Source: Salvia splendens
Taxonomy: Eukaryota; Streptophyta; Magnoliopsida; Lamiales; Lamiaceae
DNA: 64,000 nucleotides
Direction of reading: 5' to 3'
Assembly (NCBI RefSeq): GCF_004379255.2
Contig: NC_056049.1
Coordinates: 19,762,063-19,826,062 of the forward strand
The stretch's first letter is position 1; every line of letters begins with the position of its first letter. Positions 23,891 to 36,086 of the stretch are shown piece after piece. The notes beneath the pieces are model-generated. The model made no database searches. It was not told where the DNA came from and was given only the letters and a program-made list of their open reading frames with translations. Made by a program: the position numbers and the translations under genes.

Positions 23891-23970
23891 AATTTTTTTC
23901 CTTTGAATAAAATGATTGGGATAGTATTAGTATGTGGCTGTGTGTAGTTGTTGAGTTATGTGATAGAGAG

Positions 23971-23980
23971 ATTTATATAG
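23971..23980 (-). promoter_or_regulatory. TATA box of the dioxygenase gene
   Basis: On the minus strand this reads CTATATAAAT, a strong plant TATA box, 81 bp before the start codon at 23890. Transcription would then start about 50 bp before the ATG. This is an inference from position only. Confidence 0.6.
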
Positions 23981-24242
23981 CAATTCTCGATTTGTCTCAT
24001 TTAAAAGAATGAGTGTTTTTTATTCATGATTAACGATTAACAAAATAATTATGAATCTCGGTGTTGGTGTTAACTTTGGGACCATGATGTTGAGTGTCAA
24101 TGAGAATCTATAATTAAATTATAGATGTGTTTTGACGCTCTTCATTTAAAGTGACACAACTCATATTCAATCCGAACTTCAAAATTTGCCATGTACTATG
24201 ACACTATCATACCCACTCCCACGATCCCAGCAAAAAAATTAA

Positions 24243-25009
24243 GAGGAAACATCTTTTTAGGTTCACAAACTTTGTCAAAGTATCATTTTAGGTCCGTGAA
24301 CTTTGAAAATATCATTTTAGGTCCGTTAACTACAAGTTAATATCATTTGAGGTATTTTGAACTTTTTCCGGACAAAAATGCCCTTAAGGCCTTCAAAGGG
24401 CGATTTGGACAATTCTTTCGCCACTTATCTTGCGTCAAACACCTAGAGTCCAACAATTTTTTTACTACTATTTAATTCAATTACCATCCAAATTGAATTT
24501 AAATATAATTAAAATTTGCCGTAAAAAATAGTACTATTTGTTAAATTTTCAATTATTAGATGACCAATTATATAGGGATAGTGAATTGAGACTTGATACT
24601 TTATTTTATTTTTTCAATCTAAACTGCATTTTAAGAACTTACTATAGGTGATTTGTGAATTATATTTAGTTTATTTGTCTTGAAATTAGATAGCTATTAA
24701 TTTGGATGGTTAGTCGAAGTATTATTTATATGAATTTCAGAATGGAGATCAATTACCATCCAAATTGAATTTAATTAAAAAATTTGCCATTAAAAATTGT
24801 TGGACTATAGGCTTCTGACGCAAGATGAGTGGCGAAAGAATTGTCCAAATTGCCATTTGAAGACCGTAAGGGCATTTTCATCCAGAAAAAGTTCAAAATA
24901 CCTCAAATGATATTAACTTCTAATTGACGGATCTAAAATGATATTTTCAAAGTTCACGGACCTAAAATGATACCTTGACAAAGTCCGTAGACCTAAAAAA
25001 ATGTTCCCT
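24243..25009. mobile_element. MULE-like element with terminal inverted repeats of over 200 bp
   Basis: The left arm (about 24243-24455) and right arm (about 24795-25009) are inverted copies. They share words such as CATTTTAGGTCCGTGAACTTTG, TTTGAGGTATTTTGAAC and GACAATTCTTTCGCCACT. The 10-bp sequence AAAAAATTAA lies at both outer edges (24233-24242 and 25010-25019). This fits a Mutator-type 9-11 bp duplication, but it is AT-rich and so weaker evidence. The centre is AT-rich with no coding sequence. Confidence 0.75.
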
Positions 25010-25019
25010 AAAAAATTAA

Positions 25020-26875
25020 TATCGTTGAACATCTATGAATTAAGACATAAACATATTAATAGGACTTTTTAATTTTTTTGCACAAAAGTGGAGTACCTTT
25101 TATTTTTCTACTCGATCTCCTTTCACACACACTTGCATTAATTTTATGAAGCTTATAAAAATTTGTAGGGAAAGAAATTCTGATAGAAATTTTTTGATTA
25201 GGTGATAATATTACATTATATTTGTTTTTTAAATTTTAATAGTCAAATTTTAGTGTAATAATAGTAATAAATACAATTTTAATACATCATTTTTTCCTTG
25301 AAAATAAGGACTTTGGAAACTGCACATGTTTTAATACAAAATTGATAAAGTTCGAGAGAGAAAAAAAAAGTGATTGGAGTGTTGTTAGTAGAGAATGAAG
25401 AAAAACTTGTTCAAAATGGAATTAGACTAATTTTTTAGATGGAAGGAAGTAAACAAGAATAAAGGGTAAGAATATCTACACAAAGTAGTTTAAAGTACTA
25501 CCAATTTCTTAATTATAAATATAAGAAAATTATACTTTCTCTATTCATTAAAAATAGTTTATTTGTTTTTTTGATGTCTTGTAAAAAATAATCTCATTCG
25601 AAAAAAATGATAAGTTTCCTCTTATACTTTACTCAACTATGAGCCTATTTTTCATGGATGAGGGAGTATGAAATCCCTTTACAAAAAAAAATATTCTCTC
25701 ATTCTCTAAAAAATTGACTAGTTTTACGAGTCCAAAATTAGACTAAGTCTAAAAATGAAAAGTTATCAACAAATAATAATCACACACATCATTTTTTATG
25801 TGAACCTCACAATCCATTAACACTCACTCACTACCTTTTTTCTCCCTCTATCTCTTACTTTTGTCTTACTTCTCTCTTACTTTACCAATTGTAAATTAAA
25901 ATATGTGTCTTTTATAAATTTTATTTTTAGGGACGGATAAAGTATATTACTATATCACTAAATCAGTATAATTTTTTTTACTAGTTTAACTATCTCTTGG
26001 TCTTCCATGATAAGAAACAGAACAAAACAAATAGTAGTAAAATGTTATATGGAATAACAATTATTCTTCAAATGAGATTATTATTATTGTGATGTCGCCG
26101 ACTATATATCATACTAAAATAGTTCATTGGTCTACATCTATAAAAAACTCTCGACACTTTAATTAAATAACATATCGTCTTTGAATTCAAAATTTGATAC
26201 TATACGATTGAGGATTTTTGAGATAAGACACATACTTTTGTAATTAAATTTAATTAGTCTGTGTCGTAGACAATAGCCATTCAATAATTAAACTCATACG
26301 AGCGTGACAGCATTGGTCAATTTGTAAGAAATTGCAACCGAACAAATAATTAATCAAGTTGTATTTTTACTTGATATTATTGCATGATCAACTTTAGGGA
26401 CCATTGTACTACACCAATTAACATAGAGATCTCGATGTATTAAGTCCTAATCTATATATTGGCTAATGCATGAATAATATCATGAAAGAGGTACAATTAT
26501 TCAGCTTAAAAAAATAACAATAGTAATTTTAAATTATTATTAATGATAACACGTCCGCATCTACTTTTTCAATATAGCTATGAATTTATTTATAAGGAAT
26601 ATCACATCATTATTCGTATTTGCTTCAATAAATAACACATCGACAACGAAATAATTATTTGAAAATATTTGCACCAATCAGTATATATGCAATCAACCCG
26701 TAATCAACTCTTATGGCCTTCTCCAGTTGGAGTTATGTAGATGCCTCTTCCTTAACAATATTAATATTGTTGTACTGGATTTTCTATATTATGAAATATT
26801 CTATTTTAATGGTCCCCAAGTATATTTTTAGAGATAATATAATACGGGTGTTGAACTTCTCAATAATAAATAGTA
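25020..26875. other. AT-rich intergenic stretch with decayed MITE ends
   Basis: No gene is visible. Decayed Stowaway-like ends are suggested around 25541-25670 (ending GGATGAGGGAGTA) and 25690-25945 (ending AGGGACGGATAAAGTA). They are too diverged to place. The rest is A/T-rich sequence without ORFs that resemble proteins. Confidence 0.5.
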
Positions 26876-27093
26876 TTCCCTCCGTCACGTATTAACTGTC
26901 ACACTTGCATTTCTGCACCCGTTATAAAAATGATAATAAATAATTAAAGTGGAAAAATAGTAAAATAAGAGAGAGAATAATGTAAAGAAGTCTCTCTCTT
27001 ATTTTACTATTTTTTCACTTTAACTATTTATTATTATTTTTACAAAATGAGTGCAGAAACGCAAGTGTGATAGTTAATACGAGACGGGGGGAG
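26876..27093. mobile_element. Stowaway-like MITE, long hairpin
   Basis: TA flanks TTCCCTCCGTCACGTATTAA on the left and an inverted counterpart ending GAGACGGGGGGAG on the right. The symmetry extends inward through ACTGTCACACTTGCATTTCTGCA and its inverse, so the element can fold almost along its full length, unlike most other copies here. Confidence 0.8.
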
Positions 27094-27116
27094 TAGTAAG
27101 TTATAATACTCATAAG

Positions 27117-27364
27117 GGGGTGTTTGGTTTACAAAATTGTGTCCCGGGATTAAATATGTAGTGTGTTTAGTTCATGAGATTCAATCCCATATCTCAATCC
27201 TAGATGGATAATCATGAGATAATTAGTCATATCTATCCTCGTATGACTAAAATAATCTCACAACTCAATCCTAGATTATATCTTGGTGTTATTTTATCTT
27301 GGAAACCTTTATTCCATCACTACTTTATTCTTATGTTATCTTTTCTATTTTATTTTTCTCTCAT
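27117..27364. mobile_element. Tourist/Harbinger-type MITE end, truncated
   Basis: The left end GGGGGTGTTTGGTTT is a common plant Harbinger-derived terminus. Imperfect internal symmetry (CAATCCTAGAT... repeats) follows. No right CCAAACACC end is found before the next MITE at 27366, so it is truncated or diverged. Confidence 0.45.
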
Positions 27365-27365
27365 A

Positions 27366-27572
27366 CTCCCCCCGTTCCTTGTTAATAGAGACATTTCTTT
27401 TCGGCACAGAGTTTAAGAATAGTGTGTTAAATGTATGATGGAAAAAGTAAGAGAGATGAAGAGAGAATAAAGTAAAAGTGAAAATTACTTTTTACCAAAA
27501 ATAGAAATGACTCAATTAACTTGGAACTTCCCAAAATAGAAAAATGACTCTATTAACATAGAACGGTGGGAG
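27366..27572. mobile_element. Stowaway-like MITE
   Basis: TA flanks CTCCCCCCGTTCC on the left and GGAACGGTGGGAG-like sequence on the right. The interior has CTTTTCGGCACAGAGTTTAAG, related to the CTCGTGCCGAAAAG motif of the local subfamily in opposite orientation. Confidence 0.75.
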
Positions 27573-27668
27573 TACTTTTCAACACAATTTATTAATCTAT
27601 GTGCCCAAAAGTCTAGACTCAACTTAGTTGAGACGGGGGAGTACCTAGTATTTACTTATTAAGTAGTA

Positions 27669-27960
27669 CTCCCTTCGTCCACCAATAAACGTCTCATTTT
27701 GCCATTTTCGTTCGTCTATCAATAAATATCTCATTTGTTTTTTTACTATTTTTGGTAATGAACCCTGCATTCTACTAACTTTATTTCACTAACATTTCAC
27801 TATAAAATTACTCCCTTCGTCTCGGTTAAGACGACACATTTCGCAGTTAGCATGGATTTGTTAGTTAATGTAGTTAATTGGAGAGAGAAAGAATGAGGGA
27901 AGTATTAAATGGAAAAAAAAGTTACATATAATTTGGATATTCAACTTTAGAAAGATTACA
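27669..27960. repeat. two truncated Stowaway-like ends
   Basis: CTCCCTTCGTCCACC starts at 27669 and CTCCCTTCGTCTCGG starts at 27811, both after TA and in the same orientation. No inverted partners were found, so these are likely solo or overwritten MITE ends. Up to 28200 nothing else is recognisable. Confidence 0.5.
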
Positions 27961-28347
27961 TGGCTCGACAAAAATCAACTGAAATTTTGGGGTAATTATA
28001 CTCACTTGTAATTCCATATAAAATATTTTCAAAAATATTGATAATTTAGATATTTAGTTCGGAATATTTCGATTAATATGAAAATTTCCGTTTGACATGC
28101 CTAAACAGCCTAATACTGCAAAAACTTGAGACTGGAGCAAATGCATGTTTGAATTAAACATCAATCTTCATTTGATAATCTAGTATAGAAGCTAAAGATA
28201 CAGATATCTGCAGCCCTCACATGAAAGAATACTTGCAAGACTATCAAATAGTAGAACACAATGTAAGTGAGATTCATTATAACAGATCTCTGCTCAAATG
28301 GTTGATTTCGTGCAGTTTTAATCACGTGAGGTGTTGCAAATACGAAC

Positions 28348-28626
28348 CTATTGCTTATTCTTCGACTTCTTCACTGGAGGCTTTGCAGATGCCACATCAT
28401 CATCATCATCCGAAGAGATTTCTTCCAGCTCATCAGGAACGTCGTTTGGAATATTGTTCTTCGTGATGAAGTCCTTGAGGATGCTCATGCTCTGCTCCTT
28501 CACTGAAACTAATTGCTCGGAAATAGGGCCATTGCTTGCCAGAGCTGAATGCGTCTCTGAGCCAAGGTGAAGGCTGACTTTAACGCGTGCTGTGGAAGCG
28601 TCTACGTTTAGAAGCTGAGGCTCCAT
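28348..28626 (-). CDS. small conserved plant protein with acidic/basic tail, 92 aa
   Basis: The ATG at 28626 opens a single coding exon of 92 codons. An in-frame GTG just upstream is not a plausible plant start. The protein has an N-terminal strand-like segment (VDASTARVKVSLHLG), a probable helix (ISEQLVSVKEQSMSILKDFI), then an acidic run (DELEEISSDDDDD) and a lysine-rich end. On the minus strand an acceptor (TGCAG|GAG at 28636) and a donor (GCGT|GTAAG at 29589) define a 953-bp 5'-UTR intron, with a first non-coding exon of about 29590-29655. This layout is typical of a real expressed gene. The size and acidic tail recall the KEOPS subunit GON7, but that is speculation without alignment. Any function is unproven. 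Confidence 0.75.
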   Translation of the reverse strand: MEPQLLNVDASTARVKVSLHLGSETHSALASNGPISEQLVSVKEQSMSILKDFITKNNIPNDVPDELEEISSDDDDDVASAKPPVKKSKNKQ

Positions 28627-30017
28627 CACCCGACTCCTGCAGCAAACAAAACCTTGCTCAGTTTACAGATATACAGTGAAGCATTTGCAACCAAGAAGCG
28701 ATCAGTAAACATCGTGACTGGAAATGTTTTCACCAAGGCGCGATCAAAGGCTCACAAAATATGCTACCATGAGAGATTCAAGGCTCACAACTCACTGACT
28801 ACAAAGACCTAAGCATACTCTTCTACTTATGCTACCATGATCGTCGGGATATTACTCATTACAACTATGAACAAAATAAGGACACTCCAAGGCTACGAAT
28901 TATTCGAGGCCATCAAAACTAGCTTTGCTTACCAAATGATTTAGCACATATGACATATCAGTAGATGCAAGGAACAACTCACGCCTCGGATTCTATGCAG
29001 CAAATTAAACTCTTTGACTAATCATAATGGCTCAATTTGGAGATTAATGTATAGTGAGTAAACAAAATTCAAGCAACAAGTTCCACATTAGACTCAATTG
29101 CCCCTAACTTAAGAGAAAGGCTACTTCTTCTTCTTCATTCCTTCTTAGAATTTCAACAATATGAGGCAATTCTAAATGGCAAGTAACAATTTCCATGCGT
29201 TTCAGTTTTAACAAGAAAATGATAACAAGAGCAACAACAGCAACTGGCAATTGCTGAATTTAACAAAGGTGCAGAAGTAGTCACAATAAATTGATAACAG
29301 CAACAACAAAAATACTGATAACAGGTAAACAGAACAAAAAAGGAACAATATTACACTAAAGTTCATTGAAGCAGTCCCAAAATCAGTTATATTTTTGAAA
29401 ATTCATAAAAATCGACGAAAGGAAATACAAAATTAGCATTGGTGGTGTATTACGTTTAATTTTCCACTTTCCAGAAATGTTCACAGCCGATTTCAATTGC
29501 AAGAGAAAAATCGAAAAATTAGAGATACTCGTAAACAAAACACAAAGCAAAACCGAAACGTTATTCGAAGTTACAGAATGAAAACTTACACGCTCTGAAT
29601 GTGGCGGCGAGATCGAAGGATGAAGTGGCGGTTGCGGCGGCCTCCAAAAACCTTTGTATTGGATTCAAGTTCAATAGGGTTACATTAATTCAAGTTATTT
29701 TTATTTTTATTTTGGAGTTGACTTCAGTTGACTTGAATTGAATTATTAATTCGTTGATTACATTCTACCTCTCGTTTTGCTATTTTAGTTCCTCCGCTTC
29801 AAATTCGTGCCTGAAGACAATGAGACTCATATTCGCGGACGGAGAGAATACTACGCAAGTTGTATACTCCATATGGACAAAAAGTTTAAGGTGGTGCATA
29901 TTGGAGTGATTTTAGTGAGAATTTTTTTAAAATAAAATTTTTAAAATTAATAATATTTATATGTTAATATTAGTTGCATCACAAAATTAGTTAATGGTAT
30001 TAAGTATAAAAGTAATA

Positions 30018-30216
30018 TCCCCTCTGTACCATTAAAAATGAAACGTTTTCATTTTTGGGTCATCTCATTAAAAAGAAACGTTTTCTAAAATAGAAATAAT
30101 TTTATCTCTACTTTTCCTCTCTATTACTTTACTCTCTCTTCTTTAACTCACAAAATAACACTACATAAAATCTTATACCGAAAAACAATGTTTCATATTT
30201 ATTGGAACGGTAGGAA
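30018..30216. mobile_element. Stowaway-like MITE next to a Harbinger element
   Basis: TA flanks TCCCCTCTGTACCATT on the left and a matching inverted right end (TTGGAACGGTAGGAA). Internal GAAACGTTTTCATTTT and AAGAAACG are shared with the copy at 1820-2021. It ends 70 bp before the Harbinger element. Confidence 0.75.
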
Positions 30217-30707
30217 TATTAAATAAAAACTTACATATTTTTTGTGATGACAACTGATATTAGTGTATTTGTGAACAGGTACATAAGGGCATCCACAGTG
30301 GGGCGGACGCCGGACGATAGGCCGCTCGATGCCTCGGGCGCGCCATCGTCCGCCACTGTGGGTGCGCGGACGACAAACGATGCGTCGTCCGCGCCCTAAG
30401 CTTAGTCCGCGGACGATAGGGCATCGTCCGCGACATTGTCCGCCCACTGTGGGCGACACGGACGATGCAACACGTTTTTGTTTTTTTTCTTCGAAATTTG
30501 TCTATTTAAACCTCGATTGTCATTCTATTTTTCATACGAACATTTCTCGCATCTCTCATTTCTCTCATCTCTCACATTTCTCCATCTCTCACAAACCAAA
30601 ATGAACCACGACGACGACCGGAGTTCCTCGGAGGATGGTAGTCCGACCTTGACTCGAGCATTAAATGCAGCCGTACAAGACGCAATGGCGGAATGCTTAG
30701 CCATAAT

Positions 30708-32099
30708 TGATGCACTATTTATTAGCACTAAAAATACCTGCAAGTTTACAGGGTAGAATTAGTATAGCTAAAGGTTAGTACCAGGATATCGAACACAGGG
30801 AATAATATTGCAACTGACTATCATATACTAAGCGTCATATACTATCTAGAGACACGGAGTTTTTATAAACTAGACATAAATATAAACAAATATAAAAACA
30901 AAATAATACAAAGCAGGCTAAAGAAGGTAGAGTTTTAGGATCCAACTATTACGACCTAGTGATGATTAATCTCACAGAACCTTTACCTTTATGTGTCTCC
31001 GGGATTATTAGGAAAGTCGCGATTTTCAAATAAGCCCTCTCTCGAGTGCACTTATCCAGTAGATTAGACTCTAACTATCAAAGTCTCCTTCCAATAGATT
31101 AGATTCTAACTCCTTAAGTTTCTAAGACTCAAGCCCCTCACAAAGGGTCCCCTCTCTCGAGTGCAGATAAACCTATGTGTTGTACTCGTTCCTTTTACCA
31201 CGTAAAACTAGCTATCTCTCGATTAATCTAGTTAGACGGACATAGTTCTAAAGTTGGCCAGACAAAAGAACAATAAAAGCACAAGAACAAGCAAAACAAT
31301 CACAAGAGCTAGAAAAATGTTCAATTCAATAAATCTAAACATATTCATAATAGTTTTCACAAAAAAATCTAAAAATGATGTTTAACTACTCATAGACAAG
31401 TAGTAAAATCAATAATAAAAGTGCTAGACATGAAATAAATTGATAAAACCCAAGGTTGAATCTTTAATCTTCAGTCTTCTCTTGTCTGGATCTGCAGAGC
31501 TCCGCTCTAATGGAAGATGGATGAAATATGTATGGAATATGGAATGGAAGAAAGTGTAGAGAGGGAGTAGGATTGGAGGCTCTGAGATGAAGATTATAAT
31601 TTAGGTTATGGGTATTTATAAGCTAGAAAAAGATTTAGAATGATAAAAAGTATCCTCCAATTAATTGAAAATATAATATTTTCGAATCTGCAATTAAAAG
31701 GATGGATTTGGGCAATAATTTCTTCATTCCTTGAATTTTCGCCTAATTTCCGCCAGCTTTGACTGTAATGCGCAATGTTCGTAGAATTGTCATAACTTTC
31801 TCCACAGAACTCCGATTGAGACATGCAAGATATTCACGCGAAGCTCTTTCGAAGACGAAGAGAATGGCATGTAGTAAGCACTGACCGGACTTCAAAATCG
31901 CTGGCAGAATGGGCTCGAATAGAGGCTGCTGCACTTTGGCCTTTTTTCACCTTTTTCTATCTTTTTCTATCATTTATCAACAAACACGTCAAAAATACCA
32001 AATGTATAACATATGCAATTTAAGAACATAATTTGCATGATTGACATTTAAAACAAGTCAAATCTAGTCCTTAAAAACATGCAAAATCCGTGTTTGTCA
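30708..32099 (-). repeat. LTR (3' LTR in element orientation)
   Basis: On the minus strand it starts TGACAAACACGG and ends AATAGTGCATCA. It matches 34693-36086 with scattered substitutions and an A indel near the CTTC(A)ATTCC site. Confidence 0.9.
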
Positions 32100-34692
32100 A
32101 CTCCCCCAAACTTAATTATTTGTTTGTCCTCAAACAAAACAAGAGAAAAACTACTAAAGAAACACGGATGCTAAGAACTAGACTTCATAGTAGCCTCAAA
32201 AATTGTAACAAGAAATGAAGAGTTTGACAAGAATACAAATCAAATCAAGCAAAGCTTATTAGTGCATTTTCATTACTAGCTCGTTGATCACCTTGAAGTA
32301 CATGCACTCACAAGTGTTTAGAAGTGTGTTTATCACTCACTCTCAAAGTGTATAAGGTAAAGAATATATGCTCTCAGATCATGCAACATGCAAAGTTTAC
32401 CATAGGCTTGCTCGAAGTCTAATCCCTCCTCTACTTTATGTGATTAAAATAAAAAATCCGAAAGGTCTTTATTTTAGGTTATAATGTAGGCTCTTTGGTA
32501 AGGTGAGGAAATATGGCTAAAAAGTGACTAAACCCAAACATAGCAAAAGTGATCAATTTCTACTACATCAAACTTAGCACCCCACCAACAATTCAAATCT
32601 CAGTAAATTCTAGACTTTGTCTAAATTCTTTCTCACTTCCCAAATTCCTTCGATTTTTTTTTTCATTTTTTTTCTTTGGTACATCCTTTCTTCTTTTTTT
32701 TATGCACAACCAAATATCTCATTCAAACCGCAGGTGTCTATGCACTTTTCACAAGTAAGCACACTACTTTTCTTTCTACCTTATCTCTCCAACTCTTTTC
32801 ACAAAATATAAACTAAAATTCACCAAAGAGCGTATGGATATTCCCCTTTATTTAGCTTCCAACGAAAAAGGCTTTAAAGGCTCAAAGTGGCTAGCTAGGG
32901 AAAAATATTTTGAATAAGGTCATAAATTTAGATATATAAAGTAGCTAAGAAGGATGGCCTAACGTCCTCTTTTATCATTTAAACACTATGTAAACTTAGG
33001 CAGACTAGGAGCAAGTTCTAGAAACAAATACATGAATACAGATAAATCACACAAGAAATAAATTTATGGCTCAAGTCTCACAAGGTATAAGCATGATTCA
33101 AGGCAAACAAACAATTCATTATTTATGCACATTTTCACTAAACCTTCAAATCAATGCATCAAGTCAACTCAACCAACACATAAACAAAATTTTTATTATA
33201 GGCAACTCAGTCTGATGTCCCTAAACATGAGTATTTCTAAGTTTTCTTTGTTATGTTAATGACAAGATTCACCTCGGGTTTATTAAAAAAAAACTAACAA
33301 AAATAAGCAAAAACAACTAAACTCACGGTCCACCACTTCATCCCCCCAAACTTATTCAAAACTAAGTTAAGAATAAGTTTGTAAAGTCGGTAGGGACGTG
33401 AGTAAACTAAGAAAACAAATCAAACTAAATAAAAAAAATACCAATGTTGGGTTGCCTCCCAACAAGCGCTTGGTTAACGTCATTAGCTTGACGTTCTTTG
33501 AGGCTCATAAAATATCCCCCATTCTCGGGATTTTCTTTGGGATGCACTATGTACCTACAATTTCGCAATGTGAGCATAGAATGAAGAAAATTGTAGTAGA
33601 GTACAATGCATAACATGTGGCAATCCCCTAAACTTTAATCATATCAAGGCATAAAATATGCAAATCAAATTATCTACCTTAACATGATCATTTTTCATCC
33701 TCCGTAATCTTCTCTATCCCCCAATTAATTGCAAAAATTTTCAACAATAGACCAAGATCACGCAAACCAATTTAAGCTCCTAAAAACACAATTCATGCAA
33801 GATAAAATAGCCTCGCAATGCTATGAACATGAACTATGTGTATCAACAATCAAGCCAAAGTGATATTCAATTTTCATCCACCAAAGATCAAACATACTCA
33901 AGCACACCCAACAACTATTTCTCGCAAATATCCAAAAACTCACAAATTCACCAAGAATAAATCCCAATTAAATAGTCACTCATCAAACTCCTATCCAAAC
34001 TCCCAATATATATATCAACAACAAAGTCATTCAATGAAAGAATTCAAGATCAAAGCTCATAAATTAAAAGAGAACGTACCTTGTGTTGATTGACAGCTAA
34101 GCACATGAATAATTGGTAGAGGACAAAGAATTTGCTTAAGTGATGTGAATTTGAAGTGTGTGATAGATTTATGTGGAGAAAATAAAATAAAATAAAAATA
34201 GGGGGAAGGAGGCTCTAGTTTTTCTACTTTTTTTTAAAAAAGATTTTCTTGAAAAAAAACGAAGAATAAGAAGTTTTAAAAAAAGGAAAAAGAAAAAAAA
34301 AGGAAATATTCAAACGGAAAAGAAAAAAAAAAGTTTAAAGAAAAGAAATTTTTTTATTATTTTTTTTATTTAATTTAAGCTTTATGGAGAAAAACTTCAG
34401 CTCTAAGGAGGAGAAAACTAAAGGTAATAAAAAAAATAATAAAAACAAGAGAGCAAGCATATTTTATATCTCAGCCACACTCTACGGAGTGTATCAAATG
34501 TTGTAGCAGATAATTGCATCTTCCATAGGAGCGCAGAGTAATCCATTGTTGTGCTTCGTGCTCCTTGCAAAACAAATACAATAAAAACAATTAAAAAAAT
34601 ATACAAAATATTACACTCCAAATTAGTATTATCAACCGTTCTACAATATCAGCTTAAAGCAATAATATTCCCCGGCAACGGCGCCAAAAACT
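32100..34692. other. interior of the non-autonomous LTR element, no coding sequence
   Basis: This 2.6-kb interior begins with the polypurine-tract complement and ends with the primer-site complement. It includes pyrimidine- and A-rich tracts (for example 34187-34360). No capsid, protease or polymerase motif is present in any frame. Short ORFs here do not resemble proteins. Confidence 0.7.
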
Positions 34693-36086
34693 TGATGCAC
34701 TATTTATTAGCACTAAAAATACCTGCAAGTTTACAGGGTAGAACTAGTATAGCTAAAGGTCAGTACCAGGATATCGAACACAGGGAATAAGATTGCAACT
34801 GGCTATCATATACTAAGCGTCATATACTATCTAGAGACACGGAGTTTTTATAAACTAGACATAAATATAAACAAATATAAAAACAAAATAATACAAAGCA
34901 GACTAAAGAAAGTAGAGTTTTAGGATCCAACTATTACGACCTAGTGATGATTAATCTCACATAACCTTTACCTTTATGTGTCTCCGAGATTATTAGGAAA
35001 GTCGCGATTTTCAAATAAGCCCTCTCTCGAGTGCACTTATCCAGTAGATTAGACTCTAACTATCAAAGTCTCCTTCCAATAGATTAGATTCTAACTCCTT
35101 AAGTTCCTAAGACTCAAGCCCCTCATAAAGGGTCCCCTCTCTCGAGTGCAGATAAACCTATGTGTTGTACTCGTTCCTTTTACCACGTAAAACTAGCTAT
35201 CTCTCGATTAATTTAGTTAGACGGACATAGTTCTAAAGTTGGCCAGACAAAAGAACAATAAAAGCACAAGAACAAGCAAAACAATCACAAGAGCTAGAAA
35301 AATGTTCAATTCAATAAATCTAAACATATTCATAATAGTTTTCACAAAAAAATCTAAAAATGATGTTTAACTACTCATAGACAAGTAGTAAAATCAATAA
35401 TAAAAGTGCTAGACATGAAATAAATTGATAAAACCCAAGGTTGAATCTTTAATCTTCAGTCTTCTCTTGCCTGGATCTGCAGAGCTCCGCTCTAATGGAA
35501 GATGGATGAAATATGTATGGAATATGGAATGGAAGAAAGTGTAGAGAGGGAGTAGGATTGGAGGCTCTGAGATGAAGATTATAATTTAGGTTATGGGTAT
35601 TTATAAGCTAGAAAAAGATTTAGAATGATAAAAAGTATCCTCCAATTAATTGAAAATATAATATTTTCGAATCTGCAATTAAAAGGATGGATTTGGGCAA
35701 TAATTTCTTCAATTCCTTGAATTTTCGCCTAATTTCCGCCAGCTTTGACTGCAATGCGCAATGTTCGTAGAATTGTCATAACTTTCTCCACAGAACTCCG
35801 ATTGAGACATGCAAGATATTCACGCGAAGCTCTTTCGAAGTCGAAGAGAATGGCATGTAGTAAGCACTGACCGGACTTCAAAATCGCTGGCAGAATGGGC
35901 TCGAACAGAGGCTGCTGCACTTTGGCCTTTTTTTCACCTTTTTCTGTCTTTTTCTATCATTTATCAACAAACACGTCAAAAATACCAAATGTATAACATA
36001 TGCAATTTAAGAACATAATTTGCATGATTGACATTTAAAACAAGTCAAATCTAGTCCTTAAAAACATGCAAAATCCGTGTTTGTCA
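34693..36086 (-). repeat. LTR (5' LTR in element orientation)
   Basis: This is the partner of 30708-32099, directly adjacent to the primer-binding site at 34671-34691. It should contain the element promoter in minus orientation. Confidence 0.9.

Larger units (their letters stand above)
30708..36086 (-). mobile_element. non-autonomous LTR retrotransposon, tRNA-Asp type, 5.4 kb
   Basis: Long LTRs at 30708-32099 and 34693-36086 are flanked by the perfect 5-bp duplication ATAAT (30703-30707 and 36087-36091). Orientation is minus. Next to the right-hand LTR, CCCGGCAACGGCGCCA (34671-34686) is the complement of TGGCGCCGTTGCCGGG, the tRNA-Asp-like primer site of plant Ty3/gypsy Athila/Tat-type elements. 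Next to the left-hand LTR, CTCCCCCAAACTT is the complement of a polypurine tract. The LTRs differ at about 20 positions over 1.39 kb by eye, so the insertion is fairly young. The 2.6-kb interior has no gag or pol, so it depends on another element. Confidence 0.9.
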
